Below, in pieces: positions 8,340 to 12,754 of a stretch of 12,754 bases of DNA. This DNA is from Prevotella sp. UBA1395 (lineage in GTDB: Bacteria > Bacteroidota > Bacteroidia > Bacteroidales > Bacteroidaceae): NCBI GenBank assembly GCA_002305235.1, contig DBQL01000092.1, positions 1,841 through 14,594 of the forward strand, in the 5' to 3' direction. The position numbers and the translations under genes are program-made. Under the pieces are notes generated by a model, which worked only from the letters and a program-made list of their open reading frames with translations, was not told the origin of the DNA and made no database searches. The number at the start of each line of letters is the position of its first letter. Position 1 is the stretch's first letter.

Positions 8340-8391
8340 AAACGGCATCGTACAAACAGTGCGAAAGAGAAACGCCAATGCCGTTTGTACG
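8340..8391. repeat. Overlapping, mutually exclusive inverted repeats
   Basis: AAACGGCAT (8340-8348) is the exact reverse complement of ATGCCGTTT (8378-8386). The next block CGTACAAAC (8349-8357) is the exact reverse complement of GTTTGTACG (8383-8391). The two right arms share the four bases GTTT, so in a single strand only one hairpin can form fully at a time. A third pair, ATTGGC (8331-8336) with GCCAAT (8374-8379), overlaps the same area. Two alternative folds of equal stem length are seen directly; any switching role is inference. Confidence 0.6.
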
Positions 8392-8435
8392 CCGAAAAAA
8401 CACTACGGATTTGCGATCAGGGCCTCATCGCGACA

Positions 8436-8534
8436 CGAAAAGATAGTCATTGTCACGCGATTCCTATCTTTTCGCAAGCCGAAAAGATAGGAATGGCACG
8501 GCCGAAAAACGCTTAAACCCGTGTGAAAAGATAG
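8436..8534. repeat. 44-bp periodic GAAAAGATAG repeats with a perfect 15-bp hairpin
   Basis: The motif CGAAAAGATAG occurs at 8436-8446 and 8480-8490, and as TGAAAAGATAG at 8524-8534, so the starts are 44 bp apart both times. An inverted copy lies at 8464-8474. That copy, extended to ATTCCTATCTTTTCG (8460-8474), is the exact reverse complement of CGAAAAGATAGGAAT (8480-8494), giving a 15-bp stem with the five-base loop CAAGC. There is no T tract. The DNA between the direct copies is only weakly similar. The set resembles a small REP/BIME-like element or a binding-site array more than a CRISPR, since the repeat is too short and the copies too few. Confidence 0.7.
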
Positions 8535-8607
8535 CTTTCGCAAGACCAAAGAATGTAAAGAAATCACAAGTTACTGTGTGTCAGCAAATTTAAAAACGTC
8601 GATTTTT

Positions 8608-8648
8608 GCCGTATTTCGCACCGATGATTTTCGTGTTGGAAATACGGC
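8608..8648. repeat. 10-bp inverted repeat before the deacetylase 3' end
   Basis: GCCGTATTTC (8608-8617) is the exact reverse complement of GAAATACGGC (8639-8648), with a 21-base loop. It lies 30 bp beyond the stop of the convergent deacetylase gene. Read on that gene's strand, the stem is followed by AAAAATCG, not by a T tract, so it is at best a Rho-assisted or 3'-protecting hairpin for the deacetylase mRNA. Confidence 0.45.
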
Positions 8649-8677
8649 CGCCACGGCGAGGCATTTTTCAAGATTTT

Positions 8678-9574
8678 TCATCGGATGACTGTCTTCCGTC
8701 GATAGGGGTCTATGTTGTAGGGCTTGCCGTCCACAAGGATGGTGAGCGGCATGTTATAGATGGTGCGGTCGAGCTTGAGCGTGGGTCGGATGATCACCCG
8801 GTCGCGCTTGAACTTCACCTTCAGCCTCACGCTGTCACGCTGTCTGAGGTATGCCCCCACGTCTCTCATCGGCGCAATCCATAGCCGGTGCGCCATCCGC
8901 GCGACCTTCTCCATAAGGCGTGTAAAGACCTCGGGCTGCTCAAAATGGTCGTAGCCGTTGGCAATGGCGTGGGTCATCGTCACGCCCCAACCGCCGTCGG
9001 CCACCAACTTGCGCAGGTATTCGTCCATCCATTCCTCCGTGCGCTTGCCGCCGAGGCTCACCTGTCGGGTGCGGGTACAGGTCCTGTCGCGCTCGCAGAA
9101 GGCCGTGGCAGCCTCGCTTCTGCGATTGCCGGGATAGATCAGCGTGCGCGGGAAGACACCGGTGTGGCTGAAGATGAGGGTGTCGTTGCGCTGCACCTCT
9201 GCCCGCATCTCCTCGCCCGCGAGGGTAGAGAGGTTGCGGTGGGCATAGCCGTGGTTGGTCATCTCCTGCCCCTGTGCGGCCATCTCCCGGGCCTGTTCCC
9301 ATGTCATGCAGGGAATGTTCTTGTATTGTCCGCTCGTCGTGCCGCCCATCCTGCTGCCTATCAGGCCGAAGGTGGCCCGCAGTCCGAGCCGCCGAAGCAG
9401 CGGGAAGACCTCCGTGTAGTGTTCCGACAGGCCATCGTCGAAGGTCAGTGAGAGGGCTGCCGACTTATTGTCCAAATACTTGGCCACCACCACGCGCTGT
9501 GCCCCGGCCTTGAGGCTGTGCCCCGCGAGTGTGGCAGTGAGAACGAAGAGGGATGTGATGATGCTTGTTTTCAT
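8678..9574 (-). CDS. Secreted polysaccharide deacetylase (NodB/CE4-like)
   Basis: Enzymes of this family remove N- or O-acetyl groups from polysaccharides with a divalent metal. I start at the ATG at 9574 (298 residues), because MKTSIITSLFVLTATLAG... forms a signal peptide with likely cleavage near AGA-Q26. The frame itself extends 20 codons further without a signal-like sequence. Motif 1 is TFDDG (44-48, Asp46 as probable base and Asp47 as metal ligand). Motif 2 is NHGYAH, with His108 and His112 in H-x3-H spacing. Arg143 to Pro148 (RTLIYP) resembles motif 3, and THAIANGYDHFE (201-212) supplies a late histidine. The final 50 residues look like a small beta-rich appendage. It is convergent with susD and has rhaD upstream on the same strand. 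The substrate is unknown; acetylated sugars on the glycan imported by SusCD are one guess, cell-wall or capsule sugars another. Confidence 0.85.
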   Translation of the reverse strand: MKTSIITSLFVLTATLAGHSLKAGAQRVVVAKYLDNKSAALSLTFDDGLSEHYTEVFPLLRRLGLRATFGLIGSRMGGTTSGQYKNIPCMTWEQAREMAAQGQEMTNHGYAHRNLSTLAGEEMRAEVQRNDTLIFSHTGVFPRTLIYPGNRRSEAATAFCERDRTCTRTRQVSLGGKRTEEWMDEYLRKLVADGGWGVTMTHAIANGYDHFEQPEVFTRLMEKVARMAHRLWIAPMRDVGAYLRQRDSVRLKVKFKRDRVIIRPTLKLDRTIYNMPLTILVDGKPYNIDPYRRKTVIR

Positions 9575-9578
9575 GTCG

Positions 9579-9586
9579 CAAAGATA
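9579..9586 (-). promoter_or_regulatory. Possible -7 promoter box of the deacetylase gene
   Basis: On the minus strand the bases read TATCTTTG, an exact match to the Bacteroidetes -7 pattern TAnnTTTG, only four bases before the chosen ATG. No good TTTG-like -33 element is seen about 20 bp upstream. If functional, transcription would start at or next to the start codon and the mRNA would be nearly leaderless. A chance match is possible. Confidence 0.35.
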
Positions 9587-9646
9587 GGCAATGCGCGCCA
9601 CGTGCACCGGTAACAGATGTACGAAGAATGGCAATATCCTACACCG

Positions 9647-9711
9647 ACAGGGGCTTCATGCGGCATTGACCACATGAAGCCCCTGTATGTCGTCGACCCT
9701 CGGGCGGGTCG
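9647..9711. repeat. Two tandem hairpins between rhaD and the deacetylase gene
   Basis: ACAGGGGCTTCATG (9647-9660) and CATGAAGCCCCTGT (9673-9686) form a perfect 14-bp stem with a 12-base loop. A second stem, CGACCC (9694-9699) with GGGTCG (9706-9711), lies closer to the rhaD stop codon. Neither is followed by a T run on either strand. They probably mark the 3' end of the rhaD transcript, as a Rho-type or processing-protected end, and separate it from the deacetylase gene. Confidence 0.6.
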
Positions 9712-9727
9712 GTCAGATATCGGATGG

Positions 9728-10537
9728 TTATCTCGGCAGGTGGAACACCTCGGTGAGTTCCTTCATCTGCGCGTCGCTCATGCCCTCGGGTTCGAAGCCC
9801 ATCGCCTTGGCGTTGACATAGATTTTTGCGCTCTTCGACAGCACATCGATCTGGTCGAAGGCAGCCATCACATCAGTGCCCTTGGCAAACACGCCATGCT
9901 TCTCCCACATCACCACATCGTATTCCTCGAGCTGCTCAATGGTGGCCTGCGCCATCAGGTTACTGCCGGGAAGGGTATAAGGCACGATGCCGAGGCCCAA
10001 CGGGCAGAAAGCCTTAGTCTCGGGAATCATGCTCCACAGCAGTCGGGTAAGCACGTCTTTGCCGAGAAAAGCCTTGTTGTGGGTCATGGCAATCAGTTCG
10101 ATGGGATGTGTATGCACCGTGGCACGAATGTCTGAGCCAAGCTCCGTCTGCCGGTTGTGCACGGCGAGGTGAGAAGGAAGCTCCGAGGTGGGCAGCACGG
10201 CGTTGTCGGCGATGATGACATAGCTTGCGCAGTCGTCGAGAATGCGGATGATGGAGCCGTTGTCCATAGGCCATCGTGCAAGGTCGCGCATGCGTTTCTG
10301 GGTGCCCTTGCAATAGAAATAGCAGCCTTTGAGGTGGGGCAGCGTCTCGCCAATGGGCAAAACGTCGGAGATGGCGGGCATCGTGGCAATCTCGTCGTCA
10401 ATATATTCGGTGACGTTCACGGTGATATTGCCGCCGTTGCGCTCTGCCCATCCGTTCTGCCAAAGGTATCCGGCCACTTCGGCCACATCGTAGACGGCCT
10501 TCTCCAAAGCCGGCCGTCCTTCCAAAATACTCTTCAT
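9728..10537 (-). CDS. rhaD: L-rhamnulose-1-phosphate aldolase
   Basis: This cytoplasmic zinc-dependent class II aldolase cleaves L-rhamnulose-1-phosphate to dihydroxyacetone phosphate and L-lactaldehyde, the last step specific to rhamnose. The protein is 269 residues (E. coli RhaD has 274). The WAERNGGNITVNV segment (30-42) binds phosphate in relatives. Zinc ligands are His142 and His144 in VHTHPIE, and His214 in WEKHGVFAKG. Glu119 in TSELPSH matches the catalytic Glu117 of E. coli. The start at MKSILEGRPALEK is the natural one, preceded by an A-rich leader and a promoter-like site. The gene is transcribed opposite to rhaB-rhaA-rhaT and about 7 kb away, beyond susCD and the deacetylase gene, so it needs its own promoter. 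A common rhamnose-responsive regulator is expected but none is in the window. No lactaldehyde-processing gene is seen. Confidence 0.96.
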   Translation of the reverse strand: MKSILEGRPALEKAVYDVAEVAGYLWQNGWAERNGGNITVNVTEYIDDEIATMPAISDVLPIGETLPHLKGCYFYCKGTQKRMRDLARWPMDNGSIIRILDDCASYVIIADNAVLPTSELPSHLAVHNRQTELGSDIRATVHTHPIELIAMTHNKAFLGKDVLTRLLWSMIPETKAFCPLGLGIVPYTLPGSNLMAQATIEQLEEYDVVMWEKHGVFAKGTDVMAAFDQIDVLSKSAKIYVNAKAMGFEPEGMSDAQMKELTEVFHLPR

Positions 10538-10575
10538 GATCGTTGGTTTTGTTGTGTTGTTTTTAAGTGATGGTG

Positions 10576-10609
10576 CAAAGTTAGCAAATAAATCGTGCCG
10601 TGTGGCAAT
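10576..10609 (-). promoter_or_regulatory. Probable rhaD promoter
   Basis: On the minus strand TAACTTTG (10583-10576) matches the Bacteroidetes -7 consensus TAnnTTTG exactly, and an ATTG at 10609-10606 lies 22 bp upstream, slightly wide for the -33 element. The predicted transcript start leaves an A-rich leader of about 30 bases (AAAAACAACACAACAAAACC) before the ATG, as is common in this phylum. No clear dyad operator overlaps it. Confidence 0.55.
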
Positions 10610-10730
10610 AAGAAATGATTTTTCTGCCGTGAGATTTGACCGGCATCGGGCAGATCATGGCCGTCTTGCCGGACAAGCAAGTCGGCCGGCGGAAAGAGGC
10701 AAGCCTGCCATGTGAGGGGCAACAGGCAAC

Positions 10731-11927
10731 TCAATAGCTCAGCGTGAACCGTCTGCTGCCATTGTCGTATGTCATGTAGCCCTGCCCGATGACGAGCGAC
10801 CCCGCGGCGTCTATGGGCGTGCTCTTGGCACTGAACACACTGATCTCGCCACCGGTGAGCATGATGTCCGCCCCCGCCTTGATACCCTTGGGCGACGACA
10901 GGAGCTTTGAGCCGGTGACCATGACATTGAGCCGACCGCCACTCACGGTGACATGCCGATCGCTGTTGATGCCCTTGCCGCCCTCGCCCGTGCTCTTCAG
11001 GAGTACGGCGCCTGCCGTCTGGACAAACGAACTGTCACACTTGATGCCGGCACTGCTCGTGGTATCAGTGTCCTCGACCAAGCTGTTTCCCGAGGTGATG
11101 ACCGTGGTTCGGCCGCCACTCACGCTGACCGATGCCTCCGAGTTGATACCCTTCGCACCGTCGGCCGTCGTCATGACATTGAGCACACCACCCCGTATCG
11201 TCACCCCGTCGTTGGCCTTGATGCCGTGTCCTGCCGCGGTGGTGACATTGATGACGTTTCCGGGCCTGAAGACGATATAGTCGTCAGAGCAGATCCCGTT
11301 CTTGCAGCTACCGTCGACCGTAAGCGTTCCGTTGCCGCTGAAGATGACCTGCCCCTCGCTGAAGAGCGTACCCTTCTCGTCTTCGGTTGCCGGAGTGGCA
11401 TATTCCGTGCCGTCGCTCAGCCTGTTCTCGGTACCGGCGGCGATGGCGACATACAGCGATTTGCCACCCTGATTGTTGATGGCCACCCCCGCAGGATTGT
11501 GTATCGACACGCCGTTAAGCGTGATTTTGAACTTCGAGTCGCTATAAACCTTAAAGCACCCGTTGTCTGTCGTACCCGAGAGCGTATATTCCACGCCCTT
11601 GGCCACACTCCTGACGGTCACCCTGCCGCCCTCGACGGTCACCTGCCTGAGCACCGACCGGTCGCCCGTCACCGTGGCCCCGTCGGCCGAGAAGGCTATG
11701 TTGACATGATAATCCCACGTGGTATTCTCTTCGAAATCATTGTCACCGGGGGTCACGGGGTCGCTCTCAGACAGTGGCGTGGCGTCCCAAACGATGGGTG
11801 TCAGGCCCTCCATGAGAGCCGCGTCGTAGTCGGCAACGAGACTGTCGAGGTCGGAATCGTCGTTCGTGCACGATGTCAGAGCCGAGGCAGCGGCGAGGCA
11901 TGCCACGAGAAAGAGATGATGTTTCAT
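10731..11927 (-). CDS. Beta-helix lipoprotein, Cthe_2159-like carbohydrate-binding type
   Basis: The protein has 398 residues. MKHHLFLVACLAAASALTSC is a lipoprotein signal with lipobox LTSC and Cys20, followed by an acidic stretch (TNDDSDLDS) that may favour export to the cell surface. After a linker with VTPGDNDFEENTTWDYHVNI, residues about 130-380 are built of parallel beta-helix rungs. Five similar ones start near 233, 258, 292, 317 and 346 and follow a G-I-[NK]-[ASC]...V-x-G-G-x-x-x-V pattern (for example KGINSDRHVTVSGG). This layout recalls the Cthe_2159 family, which binds cellulose or acidic sugars and resembles pectate lyases without proven catalysis. The family call is made from pattern memory. 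Only five bases separate it from the upstream beta-barrel gene, so the two share an operon and perhaps a surface complex. A passive adhesin or polymer-binding role is inference. Confidence 0.7.
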   Translation of the reverse strand: MKHHLFLVACLAAASALTSCTNDDSDLDSLVADYDAALMEGLTPIVWDATPLSESDPVTPGDNDFEENTTWDYHVNIAFSADGATVTGDRSVLRQVTVEGGRVTVRSVAKGVEYTLSGTTDNGCFKVYSDSKFKITLNGVSIHNPAGVAINNQGGKSLYVAIAAGTENRLSDGTEYATPATEDEKGTLFSEGQVIFSGNGTLTVDGSCKNGICSDDYIVFRPGNVINVTTAAGHGIKANDGVTIRGGVLNVMTTADGAKGINSEASVSVSGGRTTVITSGNSLVEDTDTTSSAGIKCDSSFVQTAGAVLLKSTGEGGKGINSDRHVTVSGGRLNVMVTGSKLLSSPKGIKAGADIMLTGGEISVFSAKSTPIDAAGSLVIGQGYMTYDNGSRRFTLSY

Positions 11928-11932
11928 TGCGC

Positions 11933-12703
11933 TCAGAATTTATATTGGTAAGACATGCCGATGATATGCTCGTTCGTATCGTTGTCGTCGTCACTGCCGT
12001 TCACGGTCTGCAGTCGGTAGTACATGCCCACGCCGTGGTGCTTGGACACCTTCCAGTCGGCCCCGAGGGTATATCTTACCTTATCCAACTGCCACGCGTT
12101 GAACAGCTCCACGCTTTCGTATGGCGTAACCTTGGCATGCGGAATGTTGTACTCCACCTGCAAACGGCTGCGCAACACGTGCTTGCCCTTGCCGCCGACG
12201 ACACGGTCTTCCCACGCCTCGTCGGCGAAATCGTACCGGGCGACGGTCTTCCCGGGTCTGAGGGTGTACTGCCACCGCTCACGCAGCGAGACGTTGAACC
12301 GTCCCAAGTCTGCATCGCCCCTGAGGTCGAGATGCAGCCGATGGCGCGCCCCCCAATAGTGCGGCGTCCACTTGTTGTATGTGCGGCCGTCGTCCTCGTA
12401 GGTGATTTTCTCGGCGTTGTTATCCCACAGGAGGTCGTATCCCGCCGAGGTCTTGAGCCAAGGCGCTATCTTATAGTCGGCCGACACGCCCACACTCCAC
12501 CGGCCGGCGGTACGCAGATGGTTACGGGTGCGAAACTCACCGGCCACGCCCACGCTCCATCGCTTGTCTATTTTCTTCTCGGCACCCACCTCGTACCACA
12601 TCCCCACGTCGTTGGTCTGGGCCTTCAGCGGCAGGCATGCCGTGGTGACGAGCAGCAGCAAGGCACCGCGCACGAGCGTCACACGATAGTTCATTGTATT
12701 CAT
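11933..12703 (-). CDS. DUF2490-like outer-membrane beta-barrel protein
   Basis: The protein has 256 residues. A signal peptide with core ALLLLVTTACLPLKA ends near AQ29. The mature part begins NDVGMWYEVGAEKKIDKRWSVGVAGEFRTRN and continues as alternating amphipathic strands rich in Trp, Tyr and Arg (SVGVSADYKIAPWLKTSAGY, HRLHLDLRGDADL, NVSLRERWQYTL, KVTPYESVELFN, HGVGMYYRLQTVNG). It ends in SYQYKF, with the terminal aromatic residue typical of outer-membrane barrels. Size and pattern fit the DUF2490 family, whose function is unknown. The start at 12703 (MNTMNYR) is the longest reasonable one; the ATG three codons later would also work. The leader before it is A-rich (CAAAACAAAAGCAATATCC) and no -7 box is visible within the 51 bases left, so the promoter or an upstream operon gene probably lies outside the window. 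It is the first gene of the pair with the beta-helix lipoprotein. Confidence 0.7.
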   Translation of the reverse strand: MNTMNYRVTLVRGALLLLVTTACLPLKAQTNDVGMWYEVGAEKKIDKRWSVGVAGEFRTRNHLRTAGRWSVGVSADYKIAPWLKTSAGYDLLWDNNAEKITYEDDGRTYNKWTPHYWGARHRLHLDLRGDADLGRFNVSLRERWQYTLRPGKTVARYDFADEAWEDRVVGGKGKHVLRSRLQVEYNIPHAKVTPYESVELFNAWQLDKVRYTLGADWKVSKHHGVGMYYRLQTVNGSDDDNDTNEHIIGMSYQYKF

Positions 12704-12754
12704 TGGATATTGCTTTTGTTTTGCGGCACTCGCCTAATTGCACATTTGCAGGTC

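Larger units (their letters stand above)
8256..8677. other. Gene-free convergent spacer rich in short repeats
   Basis: The 422 bases between the susD terminator and the end of the convergent deacetylase gene show no supported protein gene. Its reading frames are short, lack family features and run through hairpins and repeats. From about 8320 the base composition is more A-rich than in the neighbouring genes. Three repeat systems are found: overlapping inverted repeats (8331-8391), a 44-bp periodic motif with an embedded hairpin (8436-8534) and a 10-bp inverted repeat (8608-8648). No promoter is needed here for either flanking gene, so the structure calls for another explanation, such as a small RNA, a REP-like element or remains of inserted DNA. 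Confidence 0.6.

Noticed and set aside
8204..8516. Small open frames of 60-80 codons in the convergent spacer
   Set aside because: They run through the terminator and the repeats, show no family features and lack a plausible start context.
8436..8534. CRISPR-like array
   Set aside because: Only three direct copies of an 11-bp motif with one inverted copy, no leader and no cas genes. The periodicity is kept as a finding but not as a CRISPR.
10538..10730. Terminator after the beta-helix lipoprotein gene
   Set aside because: Several G+C-rich partial stems exist (for example GCCGAC with GTCCGGC including a bulge), but none is followed by a T run or is clearly better than the others.
12734..12754. 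Possible last codons of an upstream minus-strand gene ending in TAG
   Set aside because: Only six codons before the window edge are visible, which is too little to tell a gene end from chance.

Overview
The window looks like the chromosome of a Bacteroidetes bacterium, most likely a fairly GC-rich Bacteroidales (Prevotella/Bacteroides type). The evidence is a complete SusC/SusD pair, a rhamnose gene order (kinase, isomerase, permease) like that of gut Bacteroides, A-rich leaders instead of Shine-Dalgarno sites, and TAnnTTTG-type -7 boxes upstream of two minus-strand genes. I cannot name a species from the sequence.

Layout. Plus strand: the 3' end of rhamnulokinase (1-129), L-rhamnose isomerase (282-1535), a branched inverted-repeat element (1539-1615), the L-rhamnose/H+ symporter RhaT (1629-2666), a 298-bp leader, a SusC/RagA TonB-dependent transporter (2965-6090), its SusD lipoprotein (6104-8182) and a strong intrinsic terminator (8206-8255). 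Next comes a gene-free convergent spacer of about 420 bp (8256-8677) full of short repeats and hairpins. Minus strand, read right to left: a DUF2490-like outer-membrane beta-barrel (12703-11933), a beta-helix lipoprotein of the Cthe_2159-like carbohydrate-binding type (11927-10731), rhamnulose-1-phosphate aldolase RhaD (10537-9728) and a secreted NodB/CE4-type polysaccharide deacetylase (9574-8678).

How the genes work together. RhaT imports L-rhamnose, RhaA isomerises it to L-rhamnulose, RhaB phosphorylates it, and RhaD splits rhamnulose-1-phosphate into dihydroxyacetone phosphate and L-lactaldehyde. The catabolic genes are split: rhaB-rhaA-rhaT lie on one side, and rhaD is inverted about 7 kb away beyond the SusCD pair and the deacetylase. 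This suggests, but does not prove, that SusCD imports a rhamnose-containing oligosaccharide across the outer membrane and that the deacetylase trims acetylated sugars in the same route. No glycoside hydrolase, polysaccharide lyase, sigma/anti-sigma pair, hybrid two-component regulator or AraC-type RhaR is present in the window. The DUF2490/beta-helix pair is a separate two-gene operon of unknown role at the cell surface.

The least explained DNA is the spacer at 8256-8677. An 11-bp motif recurs there at exact 44-bp steps, with one inverted copy making a perfect 15-bp hairpin. Beside it are mutually exclusive inverted repeats. I found no CRISPR array, tRNA, rRNA, transposase or phage gene.
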